From positions 2,108,001 to 2,172,000 of the forward strand of contig JBBPFI010000001.1 of assembly GCA_037974965.1 (NCBI GenBank): 64,000 bases of DNA, in the 5' to 3' direction. A model generated the notes under the pieces. That model did not search any database and was not told the DNA's origin. It was given only the letters and a program-made list of their open reading frames with translations. Each line of letters starts with the position of its first letter. Position 1 is the stretch's first letter. The stretch comes from Dacryopinax spathularia (lineage: Eukaryota; Basidiomycota; Dacrymycetes; Dacrymycetales; Dacrymycetaceae). The translations under genes were made by a program, and so were the position numbers. Of the stretch, positions 38,352-49,011 are shown in pieces.

Positions 38352-40355
38352 ATGGATAACGGCAGCAATACGCGAGTGCGAGAGGGTGAGCGCGTCTGGA
38401 CCTCTTCATCTACGCACGTCCATCCGCAACGTTTGACCACACCATCGCCTTCGCATCCTTCGGTGATCAGTAGAATGCCTTGTGAGCTAGCCAACTACTT
38501 CATGGAACTTGACTAACACGCTCCAACGGTAGACAGAAGAATCAAGCAGTATTTCAACGTGGGATCGCCGGAACAACGAGTCGGTTACGTAGTGTGGATG
38601 GCTGACCAAAGGGATGCAGTACCTCCTCCCTCGAACCTCGGTCGGACTGGTGACTTGTGTGATGGCCATGGCGAGATTTGGGTTAAATTCAGTAGTGGAT
38701 GGAGGCTTGTGACGGGAACCAATGGGGGACGCCATTGCCAGATGCACCCAGAGTACGGTGCAGTCTCGCTGTGGGAGGATGAGGGTGCAGACGAGGAACT
38801 GTTCTGGGCTCTTCACGGTACAATGAGGCAAAGGCTATACGGGATCCAGGAACGGGACGGAGGTGACTGTGAGACTTCGTATTCATTGGAACTTCTCATT
38901 CTCATGTGGCTTCTAGTGAGCAATAATGCTCGCGCTATGACGCCGGAAGACCGTCACGCCGTCGACACGCTCGATTATCATGCGATTGCCGAGGCTGCTC
39001 CTCGGTCATCCGGAGAGGCGGTGGAGGACGAACAGAACCAGCGATCGCATATGGGTAACCCTTATCCCAGGTGTTCGGACAGCGCTGACTTTTATTGGAA
39101 CCAGATATGAAGCCGAAGGCCGACCTTCTCTCAGCGAGCGACGATAGACAGCTGGAGATGAACGCGTCTGATCGAGATCTCCTAGAGGATGATGAAGAGT
39201 CATGGGCCTCTTTTGAGGCTGTTGTGGCGCGAGGTAGCTGTCCACTTTGTGGTTGATACCAAGCTCCTGAAATGTGTCATGACAGGTGCTTGTAACACTG
39301 AGCTCGCCCTGCATCACGGGAACGGTTTCCTCGGTGACGTGTGGAAGGATTGGATCGCACTTTCGGCGAATCACATCAATATGTCTGCTATCGTAGGGTG
39401 CGAGGTTCTGTTGGCTGCCATGAAGAGACCGGCCCCTATAACGCCCCTGTCGACCTTCCCCATCGAAGACTGCCTTTTGGGAGGGGGAGGCGACCCCTCC
39501 CGATCTCTTGCTATCCGCGACATCATGGGTACTGCATGTACCTTCAAAGTGTTAATCGCGGATACACTTGAGACCAGGAGCTGGCAAAAGGAATCCATCT
39601 TTGCGTCATGGCTATATCACGGGAAGAGGTATGACCCTCAATGTCGCGTGCCGATGGTCAACACATTCGATATTCCCTGGACCGATGACGGAATGGGTAC
39701 TGTTAGTTTTGTCGTTCCAACGAGTGAGCGTACAGGGTCACCATACTGCTATCCTGCCGCTCGTGTGAGGTCCTCGGGCACCAGCTCACTGCTACTTCCG
39801 GGAACCCTGTCACCCATGCACGCCAACCTCACCTGCATGCCAGCCACGATGATCCCCCTTCACTCTCGCGATCGACGCGGACCTTATGCACTGTGGCTAC
39901 TTGCCCCGCCAACGGTTAGGAACCTCCAGCTGTCCACTCCCCTCGCCTTCACGGGATCTCCGACACCAGAATGGACCGTGCACATGATTCAGCAGCTGGA
40001 GGATCTTCATTACGTACTTCACAAGGGCTCTGATGCTTCCGCATTCGTCTTGCCGCCTGGATGGCTGCATTGCTCGCTGACATTGCGTACATCTACGTAC
40101 ACTGGATTTCGATATATGGTACAACGACACCAGAAGCAAGCCCAGCAATGTGTGCAGTGGGTTTCGGACATCCTGAATGATCTTCCGAATGGGCAGACCC
40201 GTTCGAACCTGCACCGTGACCTTAACATGGCAATATCGACATGCAACCGTCTGCACGAGGCAGGCGAGGAAGGGCTTGAGTGGGCGGAGAGGGCATCTCG
40301 AGATGCAGAGGCTAGAGAGGGGCTTACTGGGGCTGTGATTCTTCCTTTATCTTGA
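38352..40355 (+). CDS. Unknown protein with a possible JmjC/cupin-like C-terminal domain
   Basis: Exons 38352-38481, 38533-39054, 39105-39233 and 39286-40355 with introns of 50-52 nt keep phase and give 616 residues. The first intron has a classical ttgactaac branch. The start at 38352 (MDNGSNTRV) is the least certain point. The C-terminal third contains LEDLHYVLHKGSDASAFVLP followed by PGWLHCSLTL, which looks like the beta-strand/His part of JmjC-like proteins in basidiomycetes (a LxPPGxxH pattern). An iron-binding HxD motif was not identified. Residues about 190-240 are acidic. It could instead be a lineage-specific protein that only resembles cupins. It converges on the next gene. Confidence 0.6.
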
Positions 40356-40671
40356 GTAGTTGGCCCGGGCGCGTGGGCAATTATAGTACTCGCCATAGTC
40401 TCGAATTTCCGGTAAAATGATATACACAGACCCTGCACCATACTGTCATTACAGTGACGCGACCCTTTGTGTCATGACGCTACAACACACTCGTCAAGTC
40501 ATGACAGGTGTTTTAGGGGGGTGCGTGGCTTGAGCTGCCCAGCAGAGATATCGGATAATGGTTCAGTCATCATTGCAAACTGATCAGTACAGTGCACTCC
40601 TTCCATCCCAGTACAAAAACAAATCCATCCAAGCCGACATGTCCGGATCGCGCGAGTTCAATACAACACCT
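40356..40671. other. 3' spacer between convergent genes
   Basis: About 315 bp. No gene or repeat recognised. Confidence 0.4.
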
Positions 40672-42826
40672 TCATCTGCTATACGGACGACGCCGAATAG
40701 CATATTCACATGTTCTCTCCAACATAGCCACCAATTCTTGTTTATCAGTTTCGGAAAGCCCGAATGGACGACAGGGGCATATCTTCCCAAGGTGATAACA
40801 AGTGTCCGGTCGTGGATGTGCCAGGCTCATCCATCGGCAGATCGCGCAGGGCTCATTTGGGCTGACTGTTGAGCGAAATGCGTCCTAGTAGGCAATGACT
40901 CGGCAAGTGCATGGTTAGTACAGATTATCGCTCACCTGAATCGCTCTCAAGGATATCTCATCACCCAACAGTTTTGCGTAAAGCACACATCTTTCATCAC
41001 TATGGCGGCACTTGCCCTGGCAAAGGTCCGTAGCTGTTGACAAGCTGTGTATGGACCGCCACACAGCTTCCGGATGTAGCGAAACTTCAGTTTCCTCGGT
41101 CGCCCAACGCAGCAAACGATCTTGCAAATTGATGGTTTCCTGGCCAACAAGACCTGCCTTTTGGGAAATCCGCTTTAGAATGTCCTGGGTTTTGTCTCGA
41201 AGCAAGGGCGGAGGGCATCGGCTCCCATTGTCTCCCGAGACGAGTATATACCGCAGGCCATTCGCTCTGATGGCCGGTGGTACGGCTCGCCATGCTCTTG
41301 CTATTCGTCGGCTCGCTTCAATCGGGAAAGTAAGCTCCTTGATGTGATCCCAGAGGGGCCCTGCGGTGCATGATGACGTATGTCCTGAGGCTTATCAATA
41401 GATCGCTGGCGTATTTACCAGGGTCAACTCACGGATATTCTCGTTTAAAAAGGCGCGCAATCCTATGGTATCGTTCCTCAACAGCTCCTCGACCACCGGA
41501 AAGTACTCCACAGGGTAGGGGAGCTCTCTCCGCAAGCTATATGCACAGTCCGTAAGGATTTCCAGGAATCCGTGTAGACGTCCAAAAGCGCGCCGAACAG
41601 CGCGGACGACATCAGGATCGTTTGCGTCGTGCAGCGTCCGAACGAACCAATCCTCCTTGACGTGCGTATGCAGAATTGCTGCATTTTGGTGAATCGCGAC
41701 AAGTATCGTGTATAGCATATAAACCCATTGCTTCAGGGTTTGTGGACCGAAAAGACCGACATGCGTTCCCTTCTCAATCACTAGGAGGCTCTGCCAAGCT
41801 TGCATACCCTGTTTGTCGTTCAGCTTGCCTGCCAATCTTATCTTCAGTCGGATATACGCTAGTACGCGTTCGCCCAGGGCGACCTTTCGGTTATCATGCA
41901 AGGTTCCAGGTACAGCGGCGTTCTGTGCCCAGTCCAGGAGCAGACTGGTGATGGGAAGACGATAATTGGTGGCAACGACCTGCATCGAGTGATGTATGAT
42001 CGACAGATTGTTCCACAAGACGAAAGTGGCAATTCGCCTACGATGACGTGAGGGGAATGTGCAGGGAGAAGACGGCGATATCTTACCAAGTCCAATCGGC
42101 CCACGGAAATTCCCCGTCGGATTCCCCGGGAGATGACGGTGCGGATCGTAGCAGGCCCATGAGCTTGCTCACAAACTCCTCAGTAGAGACGCAGCTGCAT
42201 GTCTCAATACTTCGGCAAGGTCAGTATGAAAACTTGCCTGTTGGCGGCGACGCACCTAGTGTCAATGGCGTTAGAGAGACCTTCTAAAAGCGGGTCGGGC
42301 TGGTCTGTTCGAGTTACAGTCCAGCTCATATCAGCCCGTTGTGATGGTAGACGTGCTCTCTTGCGTACGACATCTGGCAAAGCTGTCAGCGCTGATCCTC
42401 CTGTTTCTTCGCTAGAAGAACCTTACTGCGATGGCCACGCTCAGGATCTTCAGGGTAGGAGGCATACAGGCCGGATACCGGTGGTGAGCCGATCTGCACG
42501 GCAATAAGTGCGATGGGCTCTCCTGGTCTGATGGAAGCCCCAACGCATGCCTGTCGGGTGTATCTAAATCCTGCCTGCCATTCCAGAAACCAAGCAATGA
42601 GCTGTAAGGGTGAGGCGAGGCTGTTTTCAGGTCTGCTGAGGTGATGACTTGACTTCCTTCTCGCAGCCTTCGGCTTGGCATTAGGACCAAAGGGGGGTTG
42701 GCCCATCTCGTCGGCCGCGAGGCAGGCCAAGATCGAGGTCAGGGAGACCACCGTGTTTTCAACATCTGGCGCCGGCATGGATGGTCGGCTGGGTCGCTTA
42801 GTCATGTTCGCTGAAGCCCTGTGCAT
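40672..42826 (-). CDS. Lineage-specific protein of unknown function, Cys-containing C-terminus
   Basis: Six exons: 42427-42826, 42256-42373, 42087-42209, 41433-42037, 40936-41360 and 40672-40884. Introns are 46-72 nt with CTGAC/CTAAC branches and phases agree, giving 627 residues. The last intron has a perfect tactaac branch, and the last exon adds a Cys/His-rich end (CAICRWMSLAHPRPDTC, then CPCRPFG) that could bind zinc. The middle (LLLDWAQNAAVPGTLHDNRK...QTLKQWVYMLYTILVAI) is mostly helical. No signal peptide is clear. The start could be 42805 (MTKRPSRP) or an upstream exon, because a good acceptor (gcacag) lies just below 42826. Function unknown. The architecture resembles that of the 902-residue gene at 45738-48687. 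Confidence 0.65.
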
Positions 42827-43392
42827 ATCGTCAGAGCGGAAAGCGGAGTAGAAGATGAGGAAAAGGAGGGTGACTCTCTACGCACGTAGGGGTTGTTGGG
42901 CAGCATCAACCATGAAGACCAGGTTCTGTCCCTATTAGCAACCGCACTGTGTTGACCGTGCATCATTCACCGCGTGGTCCAACGCCACCCCAGCCTCTTC
43001 TATTCAAGGATTCCTCTGCCGACACTGCCACCAGAATAGGTTAACCCCGAAGCGGAACGTCGGTCTAGGCACTCTCCCCACTCTCCGCACTCTCCATATT
43101 CCCCGCATTCCCAGCCTGCCGTAAACAGTTTCCACTCCTCCGGATCCATCATCGCTCATTCATGCCTCGGCGTTCATCCAAGCTTGTATACCGTCATCTA
43201 GTTCAGGGAACAACGAATCCCACTTTTGCGTTGGTTAAATATAGTCTGATCCTACCTCGGACATGTACTCGCCAGTCAGAGTCTGTGTCGCGAATACAAT
43301 CGCACACGAACATTCTAAGATGCAGATAATCACAGTCACATTATTGGCACGACAACCCGTTGTATCCCGAAACCTAGCACGACATGACTTCA
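42827..43392. other. Spacer upstream of the 627-residue gene
   Basis: About 565 bp of promoter-side sequence. It may hold one more 5' exon of the 627-residue gene. No RNA gene or repeat recognised. Confidence 0.35.
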
Positions 43393-44555
43393 TTACGACT
43401 GCTTTGACACATACACTTTTCTACTGAGCTCCCCCGCCATGAAGCCCGGATAAACCAGAGTCCTGAGACATCTCCGTCTGGGAATGTCATCTAGCCGAAG
43501 TACAATCATACACCAGTGGGCGTGGGGCAAAGCTTGGCGAGAGCACTTGCAGTCGCGTTCACGGCCGACCATCCGATGCTGGCAGCCGCCAACTCCGAAG
43601 CCTGCGTAGCGACGAGGGAATTGGCGCCCTTCAAGCACACAGCTACTCACCATCAATGATCGTCACAACGTCGTAGAGTACACATTGCGCACCGAGAATC
43701 GCAACCGCGACAGCGAGACCCACAAACATAATCGTGGCGCCCGTAAGGTAGCTCACTCCATGGGTCGGATCAGAGAAAGAGCGTTGAACCTTCACCATGG
43801 TTGCCGTCCAAAGCTTCGTCGCCGTGTTGACGATGAAGCCCACAGGGACGACGATCAACCAAGCGATTCCGGAGGCGAGATCACTTAGACGAAGTGGATC
43901 CGAAGTATTCTCCCCATCATTGGCTTCGTGCCGAGGGACTCTAGTCGAGATACCGCTGGGAATCTCTGGATCTGCGCCGGTGAGCAAAGTCTAGGCGCAA
44001 GGAGTTAGTTTTATTGGTCCTAGCTTGCTGCATGCGCACCTGATCAGGCATAATGGATTCGAGATCTTTAGAAGTGCTCTTGAGTGGGTACACCGAATAG
44101 TATTGCGGCGGATTGTGGTTCGGGCTGAGAGTGTCGAGAGTGGCGCTGGACGAGGCCGGCTGCGGATGCAAATCAGCCGTCCTTGCATCCGCCGTCATGA
44201 CGGAAGCATATGCTGGTGCGCGCTCAGGTGGCATGCTGACATCCCGCCGTTCGTCACCCCAGCCCTCTTGGTTGGCAGCGACTCTCCATAAGATCTGGGA
44301 ACACGGTCAAGTTAGCGAGGAGGGAGTGAATTGAGGGCATTGGATGCTTGCCGGTTGAGCGTTAGACGACTCTAAGCAAAATGCGCGGGTACCTCTGGGC
44401 CCTTCACAGATTAGAGCGGGGAGTGATGCCTGCGGGATGCTAGTGGGAAGAGATCCCGGTGTCATGCTCGGGATATCCAACAGGCGAGCGTCATCCAAGC
44501 CCTCCGTTGTGATGCTCTCAAGATCTATTTCAACCTCAGAGAAAGGTTGCGCCAT
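43393..44555 (-). CDS. Unknown membrane protein with two predicted transmembrane spans
   Basis: Exons 44352-44555, 44040-44294, 43651-43990 and 43393-43601 give 335 residues from MAQPFSEVEIDLES. The N-terminal half is polar and Pro/Ser rich. Two hydrophobic spans follow: GIAWLIVVPVGFIVNTATKL near residues 185-205 and ATIMFVGLAVAVAILGAQCV near 230-252. The end is a basic, Cys-containing tail. Intron 1 (44295-44351) begins gcaagc and ends ttcccag with a gctaac branch. It is a GC-AG intron, since no GT donor gives the right phase. Placement in plasma or inner membranes is inferred. No family recognised. The flanking gene on the left is also minus. Confidence 0.6.
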
Positions 44556-45075
44556 AGCATAACTGTAGTGGAGTCAATAGACTTCAGGCGATGTATGTAT
44601 GTGTCACGTACTGCGATCCGCCGAAAGGTCGGCCAGCGAAACCGCGCAACGAGTAATCCCCGTATTCCTCGAAAACAGCTCAGAAAGTCTTACAGATACA
44701 GAAAAAGAGGAGACGCAATTGAGGATGCGAATGGAAATGAGCGTAGTTTGAGGCTAGCAGACCAAGATGGTGAGGAGCAAGTTGCGGTCCGTGGGTTGCT
44801 TCCGTCTGACCTTCCAGGATATCCGGCTGACACACGTGATCTGCTCATGATCTAATGTGAGAGACAATGTTCAATGTAATAAATGTGCTAAATGGTGGGA
44901 ATGTTCTCTACTGACATTCACTGATATGGCCCCTGCTCTATGTGTTCCTCTCCAGGATCCAGCTGAGAGTGGGGCGAATGGATCAGCTTGCGCAGAACAT
45001 CATGGAGCTCAGTAGCCAAAATACTGTCATGACGATTAGGATGAAGCATGCCACACCCAATTCCGGCATGTGCAG
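44556..45075. other. Spacer before satellite 1
   Basis: About 520 bp upstream of the membrane-protein gene. A 102-codon plus frame (44547-44855) is very basic and unsupported by splice or promoter signals, so I do not call it. Confidence 0.4.
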
Positions 45076-45490
45076 AAATCGGACAATGTCAACAAATCGG
45101 ACAATCTGGGAATCGGACAATTCCAATGTCAGACGTTGACGCTCCCTCAGGTGATAATTCGCGGTCCAGAGGTAGCTCGAAAACTCGGTCAACTTCGAAA
45201 TCGGACAATGTCAAAAAATCGGACAATCTGGGAATCGGACAATTTAAATGTCAGACCTTGACACTTCCACAGCTGATAAGTCGCGGTCCAGAGGTCGCTT
45301 GAAAACTCGGACAATCTCAAAATCGGACAATCCCGAAATCGGACAATCCCAAAATCGGACAATCTCGAGTAATCGGACAATCTGGGAATCGAACAATTCC
45401 AAGGTCAGACCTTAATAATTCGCGAAGCAGAGGTAGGTTGAAAACTCGGACAATCTCAAGGAATCGGACAATCTCAACAAATCGGACATT
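45076..45490. repeat. Satellite 1: tandem repeat of about 121 bp built on atcggacaat
   Basis: About three units, starting near 45076, 45198 and 45319, each with two to four copies of the 10-mer atcggacaat and a shared gcggtccagaggt block. The last part (45320-45490) decays into short copies of the 10-mer. A related array in the opposite orientation is at 54031-54357. Confidence 0.85.
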
Positions 45491-45737
45491 TCAGGGGAAA
45501 GGGCATCTGCGGCGGATTTCCCTCTGATCAAGCCTGGATGTCAGAAAACGCACACGAGCTGTATATACAAAGGCTCGCCTGGAGGGGATCCCGAAATCTT
45601 GGGTCCTCTCACGCATCCACCTCGTGAGACACTACTCTTGCTTATATCATTCGATTAAGAATGCCGTGGCACCCACGACTGCGACCTATATAGGATCGGC
45701 CCAACACAGATGTTGCGAAGGGCGTACTTCGCTCTCC

Positions 45738-48687
45738 TCAATTCCTCCTCGACGTGGAATAGATCTGCTTCGGTGGCGGATCCGGCAGCTCGAAGACGGA
45801 TTGGAGACGCTTCACGAGGTCCTGCTTAGGCAAGCACTGTTTTAGCGGTATCTTCGGCTCAGGGCGTGCATATGCATTTGGAGGGACTGGACCCGCAGTT
45901 AGATTCCGCATGTACCACAGGAAACTCGCCTCTATGAGCTTACTGTCCCGACAGTGATTATTTCGAAAATAGCAAGTCGTCCGGCGGATGTAACACGGTC
46001 CGCATGCGTGTCCCCAGTCGAACCAGCAGTACTGAAACCAGAGACATTGACTCATGGTCCTATCATGCGCTTGTTGGCACGTCTGGCATCTGTATATCCC
46101 ATGTGCGACCTATCGAAAGGAACATGAGCGCCCCTTACTGACTCCGAAGCTCAAGAGGGCTGACCAGTTGCGAATAGCCGTCCTCCCACTCAATCTTGAC
46201 GAAACCCACTTCCTGTATTGTTGCTGCCACCAAACCGGAAGCCGCCATAGGCATCGGATGGATCTGGTGTTCTCCGAGCCATTCCACGGGCATTTCAGCT
46301 GTCCAAGGAGGAAGTACGTCGTCTTTATGAATCCGCTTGAGCTTGAGGAGGTGCCAGCCGCCATATACGCCAGCTTGGTAGAAGTGTTCGTGATCTCGGC
46401 GCGGATCTTCCTTGACTGCCCACTTTTTCAGAACTTGAGGAACGTCGTACACGATATCTGGATCAGCGTTAGTCGCTTTCCTTGGCTTGCGGCCCGCTCT
46501 CTTTTTAGTAGCGCGCGGAACGGCCAGCGTGACTATGCGGGAGCGGGCGGCCTTTCTGACTTCTCGGTGCTGCTGGGGAAGCTTCCCCTTACTACCACCG
46601 ACCTCATCTCCCACCGCTGAACCCCCGCCGCCTTCATTCGCATCTTGCATCTCCACGTCAGAGGCTTCAGCACGCGGAACATCTGCAGGATCATAGGAAG
46701 AGGCGTCGTGCATAGGATGGTCGCCGGAACCATCGTTGAGCGGGGCAGAGACATCCCGGGCGGCAATTGCAAGGCTAGTTGAAGTCGAGGGCGAGGTATG
46801 TAGGTGTAGTCGATCTAGACTCGCCATTAATTGGGACAGCCGTAGCTCCAGTGCGTCCTCCTCCTGCTGGAGCAAAGCCCGGCCTCGCTCAGCCCTCTGA
46901 ATACGCCAATCGTAGGGCAGCAGGGCGCGATAAGGCATATGTATTGACGCTGAAGGATGCGCCGAACGTAAGCGGTACCAGAGCGCCATAGCCTTCTCGC
47001 GCACACCAGGTTGAGCGTCGTCGAGGGCGCCTTCTTCGAAGCAGGTCAGAAAGATACCCTGAGCAGTATCAATTCAAATCGTTGAGCAGTACGGAGCACG
47101 CACCAACTCGGTTGCACATTTGCCCATCATTTCCTCTTCGTATCCATTTTCCGCCTTGTCTAGACCAAGAAGGCCTGCTTCAAACCGACCTTCCCATTCT
47201 TTATCAATCATCATGTGACGAGGAAGCCCTCGGAGTCCGCCTAGGTCTCGACAGTGAATAACAGATCGAGTCGGTAGATGCAAGAGTGGTAATAGTTCGG
47301 CGGGAATTGGGACTTCGAAGCCGTTCAGATTTTCGAGCAGAGCATTGACATCATCGAGGAATTGTATGAGCATCACGATAATAGCGGGCGGCGGCGTCAT
47401 ACGAAGGACAAAGCAAAGCAGAAGGTACGAGGTCTACAGAAAACGGAGAATAAGCGAACGTGGAAGGAGAGAGGCCGCACATACCCATACGTGGCACTCA
47501 GAATCCAGATACCACTTCACCGCTCTTGGATCTACAATCTTCCAAGTTCCTCGATTAGAAATAGTCGCTCGGAGGTCATCTCCAAACAAAGAGACGAGAT
47601 ACCCATGCCATACGTCTTGCTGCGTTCTATCTTCGCTTGTCCATGTTGGATCCGTCATGTCGTCGACACGAAGCTCTTTCATTTGTTTCCACAGATGCGG
47701 TACGCTTCCCAAAGCGAATGATCGCAGAGTGGGATGGACGAAACTACGCCTTAGGATCGTTCTCTCAAGGTTGATTCCGAAGCGCCAGATCAAACTCCTT
47801 GAGAATAACAGATGCTGCAGAAGCCGGCAGCGTAGGGTTCCTGCTTGCTCAATGATTTTCAGCTTCCTCGCCGACTTCTCAACCAGATCCTGCTCAGGCC
47901 GCAGCTCGTGAGTGACTCAGCGCAAGTCGCGACCGCGGAAACCGTACCCAGATACGGCCTGCACGATCCATAAACGAAAGCGCGTCGCCTTCGGTGCAGG
48001 TATCAAGGGAGGGTGGGGGCCCCAGCATTGCGAGAACGGAGTGCCAGAGGTCGGCATGTAGAAGCCTCAGCCGTTCAGACCAAGATATCGCACGACCTTG
48101 CACCGCGTGGGCAGACACGCTACAAAGCTCCAACGAGCCAAGACTCTCTCCGATTTCCAGTCCTTCTGTGACCATAGCATGAGTGCCGTCCGGCCAGTGT
48201 GTCATGATCTCATAACGAGCGGACCAAGCAGAGTGATCGAAGGGTAAAAGCTCGAGGAGCAGGGCACGCGGGTCGTCCTTCAGCACGTACTCGCTGCGCT
48301 TGTGCAGAAGGTCCGCACAGAACAAGACACCTTCAATCATAGGATGCAAGCATCGAAGGGCGTCTTGCCTCAGTCCCAGATAGAAATAGAAGGTTATGTA
48401 AACGTTCTGATTGAGTACATCAGCGTCGTATGCGTAGACGAGGAAGACAGGGAACTCACCACGATCTCTGTCCACACCGTATAACACCTTCTCAAGTGCT
48501 CGTTGCTGAGCACACCAGTCGAGCCAACCGCTTGAAGCCCATGTAGAGTTGGGACACCTTTAAGGTCGCAAATCGCTGTATGTGCTCGGGCCATTATATC
48601 AGGCATGACGGCTCGAGCAGTTCCTTGGACGTCTTCCTTTGTGCGATTGTCCGAGTCTGTCGGTCGAAGACAGATATCCTTCGGCAT
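45738..48687 (-). CDS. Large lineage-specific protein of unknown function with a Cys-rich C-terminus
   Basis: Six exons: 48460-48687, 47948-48406, 47485-47904, 47104-47433, 46139-47058 and 45738-46089. Introns are 43-53 nt and all phases agree, giving 902 residues from MPKDICLRPTDSDN. Residues about 600-700 carry a helical arm (ERGRALLQQEEDALELRLSQ) and an acidic stretch, then a basic AT-hook-like patch (KKRAGRKPRKAT), suggesting a nuclear protein. The last exon is Cys-rich (CQTCQQ, CLWFQYCWFDWGHACGPC), with spacing that could bind metal. No catalytic motif was recognised. Layout (helical body, Cys-rich final exon) recalls the 627-residue gene, although I see no clear sequence identity. Alternative splicing cannot be excluded. 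Confidence 0.65.
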
Positions 48688-49011
48688 CCTTCAGTCCGCC
48701 CAATCCCACGAAAAGATTCTGAAAAGACCGCCTTAATGAGTTTCTCTCAGGACGACAGAGTGAAGTTCAACTAAGTTAGCTGTATGTTGATTTGGAGAAT
48801 GGCGAGCCAGTACTGTATCGGAAGGCGACCGCATGAGTCGTACTACTAGTATCCAGCGCCTCTGCGCGCCACTGTGACTAGTCCCGCTTCCACCCCTTGC
48901 CCATCTCACCCAGCATCCGCTAGACTGTGTAGACCAGGCATCATTATACTCGGAACTCTTTACAATACCCGTCACTCTCGCCAATACGGAGTTCTGTACA
49001 TCTCCAACAAT
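48688..49011. other. Divergent promoter region
   Basis: About 320 bp between the start of the 902-residue gene (minus) and the PIF1-like gene (plus). It is probably a shared bidirectional promoter. No distinct box recognised. Confidence 0.45.

Noticed and set aside
43681-43700. An isolated partial match to the Helitron palindrome (AC ATT GCGC ACC) in the membrane-protein gene
   Set aside because: Single, lacks the final GT, and fits chance occurrence.
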